Assembly: GCF_014898055.3 (NCBI RefSeq)
Contig: NW_023605194.1
Location: 64,419,361 to 64,483,360 of the forward strand
Reading direction: 5' to 3'
Length of the DNA stretch: 64,000 nucleotides
From: Talpa occidentalis
Lineage: Eukaryota > Chordata > Mammalia > Eulipotyphla > Talpidae
The notes under the pieces are model-generated. The model saw only the letters and a program-made list of their open reading frames with translations, did not search any database and was not told the origin of the DNA. Shown piece after piece: positions 47,632-59,296 of this stretch (its first letter is position 1; each line of letters begins with the position of its first letter). A program made the position numbers and the translations under genes.

Positions 47632-47632
47632 C
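47301..47632 (+). mobile_element. T+ SINE, type C with CATGCCTCTAT tail, apparently young
   Basis: The best preserved type C copy, GC-rich with intact A and B boxes. Perfect target duplication AAAATATATTAGAC at 47287-47300 and 47633-47646. The tail includes a private AAACCAGCAAAC insert, then CATGCCTCTAT and about 29 A. Confidence 0.97.
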
Positions 47633-47742
47633 AAAATATATTAGACAAATACTTTTGAATCTGAAAAAAATACATTGAAGAAAATACATACATACTTTAA
47701 TACCACAGTGGATAGATAAACAAGACAAAAAATAAAGACACA

Positions 47743-48010
47743 GGGCCTCCCCTGGTGGCGCAGCGATTGAGTGCTGGGCTGCGAAGCTGCCTGCAGCCTC
47801 TGCAGTGCCTGTTCGATCTCCGGCCACCAGGAGAGGGTCCCACATGGTGCACAGACCTCTCCTGCCGCCCGCTGCTCCCCTTAGCAGTGTACTTCATCGG
47901 TCTGCCTGTTCTGTTCCCCACTCTGGCTCTGGTGAATTCTCTCACCCTCCTGTGCTTCTGACTGTACCCAGTGCTTGTATAAATAAATAAATAAATAAAT
48001 GAATCTTAAA
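47743..48010 (+). mobile_element. T+ SINE, type C/B mosaic
   Basis: Same short form as the 23.5-kb copy (GGCCACCAGGAGAGGGTCCC, TCATCGGTCTGCCTG). Target duplication AAAATAAAGACACA and AAAATAAAGATACA. Confidence 0.94.
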
Positions 48011-48688
48011 AAAATAAAGATACAATAATCCTAAACAAAGACCTAGAACACATCTATAGGTCACTGCACCCAAAAAACACTGAATATACATTCTTCTCAA
48101 GTGCACATGGATCATTCTCCACGACAGACCATACAGTGGGACACGAGACAAACATCAACAGATACACTAAGATCAAAATCATAACTACTAGCTTCTCTGA
48201 CCATAAAGGCATCAAACTAGAAGTCAACCATGAAAGGAAAGCAAGGAACTCCCCCCATCACATGGAGAAGAAAGAACATGCCACTGAAAGACCACTGGAT
48301 CAACGAGGAAATTAATAAATACATTGAGACAAATAACAAAGAGGACACAACTTTCCAGAATATATGGAGCACAACAAAAACAGTAAGAGGAAAGTATATA
48401 GCAATACAAGCCCACATCAAGAAACAAGAAAGAATTTTTTAAAAAATTGGGATTTATGCCAGGACACAAGGATGGTTCAACATCCTAAAATCAATTAATG
48501 TAATTCACCACATCAACAAAAAGAAAAACAAAAGCCATATGATCATATCAATAAATACATGCTGAGCAAGCATTTGATAAAGTCCAACATTCATTTATCA
48601 TGAAGGCCTTTGAAATTCTTGGAATAGAGGGACACACCTCAACATAATAAATGCCATATATGACAAACCTACAGCCAATATCATTCTT

Positions 48689-48823
48689 GTTTTCTTTTTC
48701 TTTTCTTTTTTTTTTTTTTTTTGTGGGACCCTCGCCAGCAGCCGGGGAACGATCCGGCACTACAGAGGCTGTGGGCAGCCTCACAGCCCAGCACTCAACC
48801 GCTGCACCACCAGGGGAGGCCCT
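48689..48823 (-). mobile_element. head-only SINE (type D)
   Basis: Second head-only copy. On the sense strand it ends GAGGGTCCCAC then A tract, at the same place as the 43.5-kb copy. Perfect 17-bp target duplication CAGCCAATATCATTCTT at 48672-48688 and 48824-48840. Confidence 0.95.
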
Positions 48824-49293
48824 CAGCCAATATCATTCTTAATGGTTAGAAACTAAAAGCCTTCCCTTTAAGATCTGAACGAGACAAGGATGTCCACTCT
48901 CACCAGTGCTTTTCAATATAATACTGGAAGTCCTAGCTACAGCAATTAGGCAAGAGAAAGACATAGAGGAATCCAAATAAGGAAAGAAGTAAAACTGTCA
49001 CTATTCAGGGATGATATACTATAGAGAGAACCCTAAAAACTCTACAGAAAAACTAATTAAAACAAAAAACCAGTTTATTAAAGTAGCAGGTTATAAAATC
49101 AACACACAAAAATCAGTAGCATTCTAATATGCAAACAATGTATCTGAAGAGGAAGAAATCAAGAACACCATCCCATTTACAATTGTACCCCCCCCCAAAA
49201 AAAAAACCAAACAAACCTGGGAATAAACTTCACAAAGGAGACGAAAGACCTACACAAAGAAAACTACAAAACACTGATAAAAGAAATAGAAGA

Positions 49294-49560
49294 GGGGGTC
49301 CCCCTGGAAGTGCAAGGGGTTGAGTCTCAGCACTATGAGGCAATCCACAGCCACTGTAGCACGAGTTCAATCCCCAGCCAGGAACATAACCCACATGGCA
49401 AGGCAGACCTCTCCTGCCTCATCCACTGCTCCCCTCAGCAGTGTATTTTAGTAGATCTGCCTGTTTTGTTTCCCACTCTGTCTCTGGTGTGTCCTCTCAG
49501 CCCCCGGATCTCTGGTCTGTACCCCAGCTCTTGTATGCATAAATAAATCTTTTTTTAAAA
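49294..49560 (+). mobile_element. T+ SINE, type A, at an L1 deletion junction
   Basis: Full length, but the L1 sequence to its left (ORF2 middle) and right (ORF2 end) are not adjacent in intact copies, and no target duplication is seen. Confidence 0.92.
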
Positions 49561-50423
49561 AAAGGGGGGCAGAAGAACTTAAAAGACACTTCTCCAAAGA
49601 GGAAATGCAAATGGCCAAGAGGCATATGAAAAAATTTTCAACATCCCTTATAATCAAGGAAATGCAAATTAAAACCACAATGAGATAAAACCTTACATCA
49701 GTGAGAATAGGACATGTTAAAAAACTAGCAACTACAAATGTTGGCGAAGATGTGGTGAAAAAGGAACTCTCCTACGCTGCTGGTGGGAATGCAAAATGGT
49801 CCAACCATTATGAAAAGCTGTGTGGAGGTTCCTCAGTCTACTAAAAATGGAGCTACCATATGACCCAGCAATTCCACTCCTAGGAATCTACCCAAAGGAC
49901 ATAAAAACATTAATTCAAAAGAATATATGCACCCCCTATATGTTCACTGCAGCACTATTTATAATAGGTAATACTTGGAATTAACCCAAATGCCCAAAAA
50001 TAGATGACAGGATCAAGAAGATGTGGTATATATACACAATGGAATATTATTCAGCAATCAAAAAAGATTGACTAATGCCATTCACAGCAATATGGATAGA
50101 ACTTGAAGGGATTATGCTCACTGAAATAAGTCAGAAAGAAAAAGAAAAATACCTAATGGTTTCACTTACAGGAGGAACAGAGGGAATCAAGGGAAAAAAT
50201 GGTAACAACAAAAAGAAAACCAACAAAACAAAACAAAAATAAACAGACAACTATAAATCAGAGATATTCTACAGGGAAAGGATCGAAATGAGGGCAGGAA
50301 GAACACAGGGACTACGGTGATGATGCACAGGTGACTTGGTGGTGGAAATTCCATGGGGACTACACCTAAGAAAAGAAAGCAATCATTGTAAGAATAAAAA
50401 ATAAATAAATAAATTTAAAAAAC

Positions 50424-50707
50424 AGGGCCTCCCTGGTGGCGCAAGGGTTGGGTGCTGCACTGTGAAGCTGTCCGCAGCCTCTGCAGTACGGGTTCATTCC
50501 CCGGCCAGGGAGATACCCACAAGACACAGCAGACCTCTCCTGTCTCACCTGCTGCTCCCCTCAGCAGTGTTTTCAGTCAATCTGCCTGTTCTGTTCCCCA
50601 CTCTGTCTCTGGTGAATCCTCTCACCCTCCCGCACCTCTGGCCTGTACCCCGGTTCTTGTATGCATGAATAAATAAATCTTTTTTTAATAAATAAATAAA
50701 TAAATAA
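50424..50707 (+). mobile_element. T+ SINE, type B/A, in the L1 tail
   Basis: Inserted in the (AATA)n tail of the preceding L1, so AATAAATAAATAAA lies on both sides. Confidence 0.93.
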
Positions 50708-51660
50708 GGAAAAGACATGTACATACAATTCATCCAAAAAAGATATACAACTGGCTCTCAAACATAAGAAAAAATGTTCGAACTCACCCATAATTAGAAA
50801 TACGCAAATTAAACATGACTGAAACACTTTCTCATCTACCACACTGGAAAAAACTAAAATACAACAGCACACTCTATTGGTGAGGTTACGCTGAAACAGG
50901 CACTATTCTCTTGCATTATGCAGATGGGAATACAAATTGCTAAAACCAATTTTGATCTTTTCCCTCTGCCTCCCCCTCCCCGGCAGAATGTCTCTGATTT
51001 ATAGTTGTCTGTTTATTTTTGTTTTGTTTTGTTGGTTTTCTTTTTGTTGTTACCATTTTTTTCCTTGATTCCTTCTATTCCTCCTGCAAGTGAAACCATC
51101 CACTATTTTTCTTTTTCCTTCTGACTTATTTCACTGAGCATAATCCCTTCAAGTTCCATCCATATTGCTGTGATTGGCATTAATCTTTTTTAGCTAACAA
51201 AATCACAGATGCAGGTACTGTTAAAACCAGCAATTCCATTTCTGGTAGATTCTTTGGAATCTACCCCAAAGATGTGAATATGAAAGAATATGAAATTCAT
51301 ATACTCAGTCTTATTCATTTCAGCACTGTCTGTAACTACAAGATACTGGACACAATTTAAACACCAATAGATAGTATTTGAGTACACTATGGTACACCCA
51401 CAAAATGAAATTATATGCAACTGTAAAAATTAATGAGGGAATGTTCACAGTAGCATTAGTCATAATAACTAAAAAGTAGAGACAACCCAAACGGCCATCA
51501 ACTGATAAATGGACATGTAATATTCATACAATAAAGTACTATTCAACCATAAAAAGTAATGAATTACTGACAGCATGGATGAACCATGAAAACACTGTGC
51601 TAAGTGAAAGAAGACAATCACAGACTACCTAGTACATGATCCTATTATAAAATAGGCAAA
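50708..51660 (+). mobile_element. old L1 ORF2 end, split by a reverse L1 end
   Basis: Plus-strand L1 text (GGTGAGGTTACGCTGAAACA, ACCCAAACGGCCATCAACTG, GAAAACACTGTGCTAAGTGA). At 50950-51195 a minus-strand L1 3' end interrupts it (TTTCACTGAGCATAATCCCT). Confidence 0.75.
50950..51195 (-). mobile_element. L1 3'-end fragment
   Basis: Reverse copy of an older version of the L1 3' end at 50.1-50.3 kb: GTCTCTGATTTATAGTTGTC, TTGTTGTTACCATTTTTT, CCATCCATATTGCTGTGATT. Confidence 0.85.
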
Positions 51661-52249
51661 TCTCCAAGAGGATTCCCCCATGGCTCCTCAATCAGGGGTA
51701 CAGTGGAGTAACTGGGCACAGCAAGCATCCCAGCTTTGCTGAGGGCCCCCCTGGTCCCACTGAAGCCCACCTCACCAGCCAGGTGCAGCAAGTGTCCCAT
51801 GTATAGCAAGCATCCCAGCTCCACTGAGCTCCCTGCACTGAATACCTAGTGTAGTACAGCAAGGCCAGCACAGGGCAGGTTGGATGCAATGATAGAGTTT
51901 CATTGTTGAAGCCAGCAGGGTTTTATAAATGGATCGATCAGCTTTGAGTTCACACTGGCACCAATCAAGTCTTGGAAATGAAGCTGGTTTTGAAAATGGA
52001 CCAGTCAGGTTTGAAAGGCTAGGATACCTAAAGGGAGACTTGTCCAGACTCAGCTGGAAAGATCTTTGATGCAGACCTCTGAGATCTCAAAGGCCTTGGC
52101 AGACCTTAGAGACCTTCATGTCAGATCAGACTCTTGTCCTACTTGCCTGAGATACTCAACTGACAGACCTTCAAGACCTCTGTATCTGGTCTCCACTTCA
52201 AACAGTCTGACTGCTGCTCCTACCTTCCTCTGATATCTCCATGGGTGTG

Positions 52250-52445
52250 TGCCTGTTATCTCTGAAAGAGCTGTACATTGGTGCCTGATCCCCTGTCACT
52301 GCCTCTAAAAGAGCTGTCTGCCATTGGCTTGTGCCTGACATCTCTTAGAGTTGTAACATTGGTGCCTGATCCTTGCCACATGCTGAACAGTGCTGATGCC
52401 ACTGCTGCCTTGTGTCCAGCCGTCTCTAAGAGCTGTCCACTGCTT
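52250..52445. repeat. degenerate tandem repeat, about 40-bp unit
   Basis: Units carrying CTCT(A/G)A(A/G)AGCTGT-like text and ATTGGTGCCTGATCC recur about four times. The 15-mer ATTGGTGCCTGATCC is exact at 52277 and 52358 (81 bp apart), with a weaker unit between. Confidence 0.7.
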
Positions 52446-52785
52446 CTCATGATCCAGTTCACTATATTACCAGCACCCCTGGCTCCAGCACATCCAGCAT
52501 CACCTCCTGGTGCTGTTGCATCCAGCACTGTCCAGCCCAGCCTTTGAATTTCTGCTTTGTTGCTGTGGTGCTGCATCAGCAATGCCACCTGTGACTACCT
52601 ACAGCTGCCACTGTGAGCTGGGTACTGGTCCACCACATCTTGGTGTGCCACGAGCTCCAGGCTCTTGTCAAAGGGAAAATGCCATCTTGCATGAGCAGCC
52701 TTTGGACTGGATTACTGGACACTGAGGACACTATCTGGGGTAGTACAGCCGGCCATTTGTGGCCTTAAAAACTCTTTCCTCTTGG

Positions 52786-53040
52786 GGGCCTCCCTGGTGG
52801 CTAGGGTTAAGGCTCAGCGCTACCACTGCGACAGTCTGAGTTCAATCTCTGGTCAGGGAGCTAACCCACATGATGCAACAGACCTCTCCTGTTTCACCTG
52901 CTGTTCCCCTTAGCAGTGTATTTGGTAGATCAGCCTATTCTGCCCCGCCCCCCCTCTCTGTTTCTGGAGAATCCTCTCACCCCGACCCCGCACCTCTGGC
53001 CTATACCCCAGTTCTTCTGCACTAAAAAAAAAAAAAAAAA
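52786..53040 (+). mobile_element. T+ SINE, type A
   Basis: Head GGGCCTCCCTGGTGGCTAGG, with a short deletion in the tRNA-like part and a pure A tail in place of (AATAAA)n. Nested in the unidentified insertion. Confidence 0.9.
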
Positions 53041-53182
53041 ACCCTCTTCCCTTTTTACCAATTTCCCCTTTGTTAGTAAACCCCGTTAGTGTTTTGTACC
53101 CTGAGTGTGAGTTGTATCTTGCAACTGTGAGTGCACGGGTGAGGACCCATAACCATGACATCCCCCAGACTTTGCATGGTTT

Positions 53183-53300
53183 CAAATCTACATTGACAGG
53201 AAGTAGATTAGTGGTAGCCTAGGTCTGGGGAGGAGGTGATAGGAATTGATTACTAATTGATAACAGGGATGGAAGAGGCAGAGGTTAAAAATGTTCTAGG
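53183..53300 (+). mobile_element. L1 3' end, continuation after the insertion
   Basis: GGAAGTAGATTAGTGGTAGC and GTTAAAAATGTTCTAG are L1 3'-end text that continues the element broken at 51663. Confidence 0.7.
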
Positions 53301-53518
53301 CAACAGCTCTCCTACTGTGACTATGGCTGTGTTTTTCTTCACCAACCTTCTCTCTTTGCAAGCAGCAGAAGCAGCTCTCCTCCCAAAATTGTTCTCCTGT
53401 GACTGTGCAGGCCTCTCTTTTAACAAACCTGTGCCTTTCAGGGGCAGCTCTTTCTGCCCACTTGTGCCTGCACAAGCATCCTTTACTTCCCTTCCCTTTT
53501 TATAATAAATCTGCCCTT
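53301..53518 (+). mobile_element. possible LTR 3' part
   Basis: Sequence unrelated to L1 with AATAAA at about 53504 near its right end and CT-rich body. Weak evidence only. Confidence 0.3.
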
Positions 53519-53790
53519 TTTTAAAAAAAGATTCATTTATTTATGCATACAAGAACTGGGGTACAGGCCAGAGGTGTGGAGGGGGGTGAGAGGATTCACC
53601 AGAGACAGAGTGGGGAACAGAACAGGCAGATTGACCGAAATACACTGCTGAGGGGAGAAGCAGGCGAGCCAGGAGAGGTCTGCTGCGCCATATGGGTCAC
53701 CTCCCTGGTCTGGGATCGAACTCTTGCTGCAGTGGCTACAGATAGCTTCAATTGTTGTGTCTTAACCCCTAGTACCACTAGGGAGGCCCT
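53519..53790 (-). mobile_element. T+ SINE, type A
   Basis: Reverse copy: AAGATTCATTTATTTATGCA tail to AGTACCACTAGGGAGGCCCT head. No target duplication was found. Confidence 0.92.
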
Positions 53791-54099
53791 GATATGATAA
53801 AATCACTTTATCTGGAAATCTTAAATAGACAACGCTGGAACAGTGAGCAACAAAATAATAACACTGGATTTTAACTTACAGAATAATATGAATATCCATG
53901 GACTCTATACTGATACAAACAAGAAAAGGGATAGCTCTTCTTTCAGTTGAATACCACAAAGGTCTACTGATGTAGGCTAGCAAGATAAGTGGGGGTAATT
54001 TGTGAGAATCAAAATTTGCACCCCTTCAAAGTAACTCCCTCAGAGACTTACTAACTAAAAAGGGAAGACATTAACTTTATAGTGTAGAAACCAGGTAGA

Positions 54100-54385
54100 G
54101 GGGGGCCTCCCTGGTGATGCAAGAGGTTAAGTCTCAGCACTATGAAGCTATCAGCAGCCACTGCAGCATGAGTTCCATCCCCGGCCAGGATCCTGACCCA
54201 CATGGCACAGCAGACCTCTGCTGTCTCACCCATCGCTCCCCTCAGCAATGTATTTCAATCACCACCTGTTCTGTTCCCTGCTCTGTCTCTGGTGAATCCT
54301 CTCACCACCACCACCCCTGCACCTCTGGCCTACAATCCCAGCTCTTGAATGCATAAATAAATAAAAATTAAAAAACAAACAAACA
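54100..54385 (+). mobile_element. T+ SINE, type A
   Basis: Target duplication TGTAGAAACCAGGTA and TGTAGACACCAAGTA (imperfect). Tail GCATAAATAAATAAAAATTA. Confidence 0.93.
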
Positions 54386-54631
54386 TGTAGACACCAAGTA
54401 AACCAAATGTTCATAGTAAATATCACCAGTAAAGGGTCACATCAACATCCTGAATCCCTTAATATTGATATGATACCCTGAGGATATATGCTTATATTAT
54501 TCTGGCCCAAAATGTATAACCTTCCTCCAATCATGAAAAGATGTCAGACAAACCCAAACTGAGGGATACTAGACAAAATAATTGACCAATACACTTTTAA
54601 AAAGCAGCAAAGTCAAGAAAGACAAGAAAAG

Positions 54632-54943
54632 GGGCCTCCCTGGTGGCACAAGGGGCTAGGCACTATGATATATATCTGCACTTCATAATGCTATCCACAC
54701 TATGAAGCTATCCACAACTACTGCAGCACAAGTTCGATCCCAGGCCAGGGAGGTGACCCACATGGTACAGCAGACCTCTCCTGACTCTCCCACTGCTCAC
54801 CTCAGCAGTGTATTTCAGTGAATCCACCTGTTCTGCTCCCTACTCTGTCTCTAGTGAATCCTCTCACCCACTGCAATTTAGGCCTATACCCCAGTTCTTA
54901 CATGCATAAATAAATAAATCTTAAAAAAAAAAAAAAAAGAAAG
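54632..54943 (+). mobile_element. T+ SINE, type A, with internal duplication in the head
   Basis: The tRNA-like part is longer than in other copies: CACTATGATATATATCTGCA is followed by two versions of ATGCTATCCACACTATGAAG-like text. Target duplication AAGAAAGACAA. Confidence 0.92.
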
Positions 54944-55080
54944 AAAGAAAGACAAACCATTAATGACTATGGCAACTAAGGAGAAATAACTAAATATAAT
55001 ATGGGACGCAGGGTTGGACCCTGGAATGAAACCCGTGACGTTCAAACTAGGTCTAAAGCTGAGTTAATAATATTGTGCCA

Positions 55081-55352
55081 GGGCCTCCCCAGTGGCGCAG
55101 CGGGTTGAAAGCCCCGCCTTATGAAGCTGTCTGCAGCCTCTGCAGCGCGGGTTCAATTTCGGACATCCAGGGAGAAACCCACATGGCACAGCAGACCTCT
55201 CCTGACTCGCCCGCTGCTCCCCTCAGCAGTGTTTTTCACTCAGTCTGCCTTTTCTGTTCCCAGCTCTGTCTCTGGTGAATCCTCTCACCCCCTCACATCT
55301 GGCCTGTACCCCAGTTCTTGTATGCATAAATAAATAAATCTTAAAAAAATAA
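55081..55352 (+). mobile_element. T+ SINE, type B
   Basis: Full length. Perfect 16-bp target duplication TAATAATATTGTGCCA at 55065-55080 and 55353-55368. Confidence 0.96.
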
Positions 55353-55697
55353 TAATAATATTGTGCCAATAGTAGTTCTCTGTTCCTGATAATTGTACTA
55401 TGATAATATAAAATATTAACACTAGGACAAGCATGGTGAAAAGATAAGGGAACTTTATCATTGCTGCAACTTTTCTCTGTATCTAAAATTAGTTTAAAAT
55501 AAAAAGTTTAAACATAAGAAAACAGAAGATGAACCTAAATGAAATAGGAAGCATAATAGGAACATAAAAAGACAATACAAACAAAAACATAACAAACTGG
55601 CAATAAACACTTACATCTCAGTCACCACCTAACATGTAAATAACCTGAACTTGCCAATGAAAGATACAGTGTAGCTTGTTTTTTTTTTAAAGGTGCA

Positions 55698-55952
55698 GGG
55701 CCTCCCTGGTGGGGCAGGGGTTAAGTCTCACTGCTATCATTGCCACTGCCTGAGATCCATTCCCAGCCAGGAAGCTAACCCACATATGGCACAACAGATA
55801 TCTCCTGTCTCGCCCACTGCTCCTCTTAGCAGTGTATTTCAGTAGATCCACCTTTTCTACTCCCCACTCTGTCTCTAGTGAATTCTCTCATGCGCCACAC
55901 CGCTGGCCTACAGCCCAGTTCTTCTATGCATAAATAAATAATTTTTTAAATA
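55698..55952 (+). mobile_element. T+ SINE, type A
   Basis: Target duplication AAAGGTGCA / AAAGGTGCAG. Tail ATAAATAAATAATTTTTTAA. Confidence 0.94.
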
Positions 55953-56161
55953 AAAGGTGCAGAGTGGCTAAACAGATTTTAAAATAAAGTCCAACCTTCT
56001 ACTGTGTACAGGAAATTCACCTTACCAATAAAGACAAGCACAGACTTAAGAGTTAAAGTTTGGGAGACAGTTATACAAGCAAATGGCAAACAAACAAAAA
56101 CTCAGGAACAGCAATACTTGTACCTGATAAAACAGACTTTCAATTAAGAAAGATATTAAGA

Positions 56162-56420
56162 GGGCCTCCCCTGGTGGCGCAGGCGGTTGAGCACCGCGCT
56201 GTGAAGCCGTCTGCAGCCTCTGCAGCGCAGGTTCAATGCCGGCTGACCAGCGAGGGTCCCACATAGCGAGGCAGACCTCTCCTGTCTCACCCGCTGCTCC
56301 CCTCAGCAGTGTATTTCGTCAGTCTGCCTGTTCTGTTCCCCACTCTGTCTCTGGTGAATCCTCTCACCCTCCTACACATCTGGCCTGTACCCCAGTTGTT
56401 GTATAAATAAATAAATAAAT
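56162..56420 (+). mobile_element. T+ SINE, type B, left half of an inverted pair
   Basis: Its tail carries the reverse SINE at 56438-56713. AAGAAAGATATTAAGA left and AAGAAAGATAATAAGA right of the pair are its target duplication. Confidence 0.95.
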
Positions 56421-56437
56421 ATTTTAAAAAATTTTTT

Positions 56438-56713
56438 TTTTTAAAAGATTTATTTATTTATTTTATACAAGCATTGGGTATAGTCAGAAGCGCGGGAGGG
56501 TGAGAGAATTCACCAGAGCCAGAGCGGGGAGCAGAGCAGGCAGAAGGACTGAAGTACACTGCTGAGGGGAGCAGCGGGCGGCAGGAGAGGTCTGCGCGCC
56601 ACGTGGGACCCTCCTCAGGTGGCCGGGGAGCAGCCGGGGATCGAACCGGCGCCTCAGAGGCTGCGGGCAGCTTCGCAACCCAGCGCTCAACCGCTGCGCC
56701 ACAGGGGAGGCCC
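56438..56713 (-). mobile_element. T+ SINE, type C, inserted in the tail of the previous SINE
   Basis: Reverse copy of good quality. TTTTAAAAAATTTTTT flanks it on both sides (about 56422-56437 and 56715-56730), which is tail sequence of the older SINE. Confidence 0.95.
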
Positions 56714-58433
56714 TTTTTAAAAAATTTTTTAAAAGAAAGATAATAAGAGATAAAGGACATTATAGTATGATTAAGGTTCTAACAAAACAAAAATAATATT
56801 CATAAATACATGTGCACCAAATGATGGAGCACCAAGATAGATAAGACAATAACAGAACTAAAGAGAGATATTGATAACAATAATACCTTAATACCCCACT
56901 TAAAATAATACCCCACTTAACAAGATAAAGTATAAATAAGGAAATAACAGCTTTGATTAGTAGCTAGACCAAGTAGGTCTAACAAACATCTACAGAACAC
57001 TCCACACCAAAACTGCTGCATACACATTTTGTTTCAAATGCACATGGAACATTTCAAGACTAGACCATCTCTTATTATGCAAGTTAATTTTCAATAAAAC
57101 CACACAGATCAAAATCATATCCAGCACCTTCTCAGACCATAATGTCATAAAACTAAAAATCAACTATAAGGGAAAAAAAAACAGGGTGAAAAAATCCCAA
57201 ACAAACAGCCTAATAGCACATCCAGGTCAACTCAAAAAAGAGAAACAAATAAGACCCAAAGTTAGTAGGAAGGAGGAAAAAATAAAAATAAGGACAGAAA
57301 TAAATGAAAAGATCAAAAAGAACATATAAAAAAAATCAATGAAACTAAATACTGTTTTCATATAATCCTTAATAGTGAAAAACTGAAGACAATTATACAA
57401 GCAAATGGCAAACAAACAAAAACTCCCCATAAGATCCTGTACAAGACAAGGACAACCAATGTTACTTCTGCTTACCCTAGTACTAGAGGTTTTGGCCAGA
57501 TCAATCAGACAAACATAGGAAATAAAAGGAATCTAAGTAGGAAAAAAAAAATGAAACTATCATTATTTGCAGATAATATGATCATAGAGATGATCCTAAA
57601 GATTCCATCAAATAGTAGAAGCAATAAATGATACAAACTGGCAGGCGACGAACTCAACATATAAAAAGCCTGTAGCTTTTTTTTATATACAAACAACAAA
57701 AAAGCAAAAGTAATTAATAACTCCATTGATAATTGCTTCAAAAATAATTAAATGCCTTAGGATCAACCTCAGAAAGGAGATAAAAGACCTACACAACAAA
57801 AACTACAGATATTATTATTAAGGAGGTGGGAGGGTATCCCCTGCTCATGGATGGGGAGGATCAAAATGACTATTCTGCCTAAAATGATACACAAATTTAA
57901 GACAACTCCCATCAAAATTCCAGCAATGTTTTTCAAAGAAATGGAACAAAAAATATGGAACCACAAAAAGCTTCGAATTGTAAAAGCAACCCTAAGAAAA
58001 AAGGATAGAAGTAGAGGTATCCCATTACCTGACTTCAAACTTCACTCTCACTATAAAGCAAAAGTATTGAAAACAATATGCTACTGACACAAAACCAGAT
58101 ACATGGACCAATGAAACACAGAAATAAATCCACACATATATCAGCATCTAATCTATGATAAAGCATCCATGACCATAAAATGGGGAAAAGACCATCTCTT
58201 TAATAAATGATGCTGGGAAAACTGGAAAGCCACACATATAAGAATGAAGTTAGATTACTGGCCAACACCATATACCCAAAAAAATTCCAAATATATTAAA
58301 GATTTAGATATAAGGCCTGCAATAATAAAATACACAGGAGAAAACATTGGCAATATGTTGCATGATGTCAACAATAAAGATATTTTTGGTTACTGAACCC
58401 CTATGGCAAGGAAATTAAAATAAAAAATAAGCA

Positions 58434-58705
58434 GAGCCTCCCTGGTGACGCATGGGTTAAAGACAAAGAGCTATCAAGCTATTGCCAGCCACTGCAGCAC
58501 AAGTTTGATCCCCAGGCAGCCAGGGAGCAACCAACATGGGGCAGCAGACCTCTCCTGTCCCACCCGCTGCTCCCCTCAGCAGTGTATTTCAGTAGATCTG
58601 CCTGTTTTGCTCCCCACTCTGTCTCTGGTGAATCCTCTCACCCCCTTTATCTCTGGTCTACACTCCAGTTCTTGAATGCATAAATAAATAAATCTTTAAA
58701 AAAAA
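58434..58705 (+). mobile_element. T+ SINE, type A
   Basis: Head AGCCTCCCTGGTGACGCATG, tail GCATAAATAAATAAATCTTT. Confidence 0.92.
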
Positions 58706-58872
58706 ACAAAACAAGCAATTGAGATTACCTCAAGTTAAAAAGCTGCTATACAGCAAAAGAAAATACAAGAAAATATTAAATGGACACCCTACTGAATGTA
58801 GGTGATGTAATTACTGAATATAACTGATGAGATTAACATGAAAGTATATTTAAAAACTCATACAATTCAACA

Positions 58873-58880
<8 letters not shown>

Positions 58881-58912
<32 letters not shown>
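58881..58912. repeat. (AC)16 microsatellite
   Basis: Uninterrupted AC dinucleotides following CAATACACAT. Confidence 0.97.
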
Positions 58913-58915
<3 letters not shown>

Positions 58916-59296
58916 ACCTAAGGTGACCACACAAATAGGGAGAAATCCTATTGTATCAAGATATTAATGAGGATGTAAAACAATGGTACTTCATTAAAAT
59001 AAATTTTTTAAAACCCAGTTAACAAAGGGGCAACAGATATGAACAATTCACCAAAAAGGATATCCAGATATTCATATGTCCAAAAGACATTGAAAAAATG
59101 CTCATCACCACTAATAGGAGAGATGAATATTAAACCTATAAAGAGATACCACCTAATTTTAAAAGGCTCCCAACAACAATTGCTGGAGAGGATGCAGGGA
59201 AAAAAGAACCCTACACACTGCTGGTGGGAATGTGAACTGGTGAAACTATTATAGAAAGCAATCTGAATTTATCTTAAAAAAAAAAAAAAAAGGGAA

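Larger units (their letters stand above)
45405..50423 (+). pseudogene. near full-length but decayed L1 (5'UTR to 3' end) with internal losses
   Basis: 45405-46030 is GC-rich with two related GGCAGAGGGA-containing segments, like an L1 5'UTR. 46037-47040 is A-rich ORF1-type sequence. 47186-49290 is ORF2 (endonuclease part, then reverse transcriptase text with GATGTCCACTCTCACCAGTG). 49563-50400 is the ORF2 end and 3' end. Losses lie near 48440 and 49293, and SINEs at 46193, 47042, 47301, 47743, 48689 and 49294. It could be one element or overlapping copies. Confidence 0.7.
51664..53182. mobile_element. unidentified 1.5-kb insertion in L1 with 7-bp target duplication
   Basis: L1 text ...TATAAAATAGGCAAATCT stops at 51663 and resumes with CAAATCTACATTGACAGGAA at 53183. 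CAAATCT flanks both sides. The insert, without its SINE (52786-53040), is about 1.26 kb. It is GC-richer than the flanks, rich in CTG/CCAGCA words, contains two degenerate tandem repeats and no long ORF, and ends with a T/C-rich then GTGAG-rich part. An LTR-type element is possible, but TG...CA ends are not seen. Confidence 0.6.
53791..55560 (+). mobile_element. ancient interspersed repeat with three SINEs, family not named
   Basis: The text between SINEs (GGACCCTGGAATGAAACCCG, TTAATAATATTGTGCCAATA, GCAACTTTTCTCTGTATCTA, TTTAAAATAAAAAG) follows a repeat end that is common in mammals, but I cannot name it reliably. No gene. Confidence 0.5.

Noticed and set aside
47183..47644. Recurring open frames of 60-150 codons with shared protein text (for example RSPAAPRPPEEGPTWRADLS) at many places
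   Set aside because: They are translations of the type C SINE body in either direction. The SINE is tRNA-derived and non-coding; the frame is open because young copies are GC-rich with few stops.
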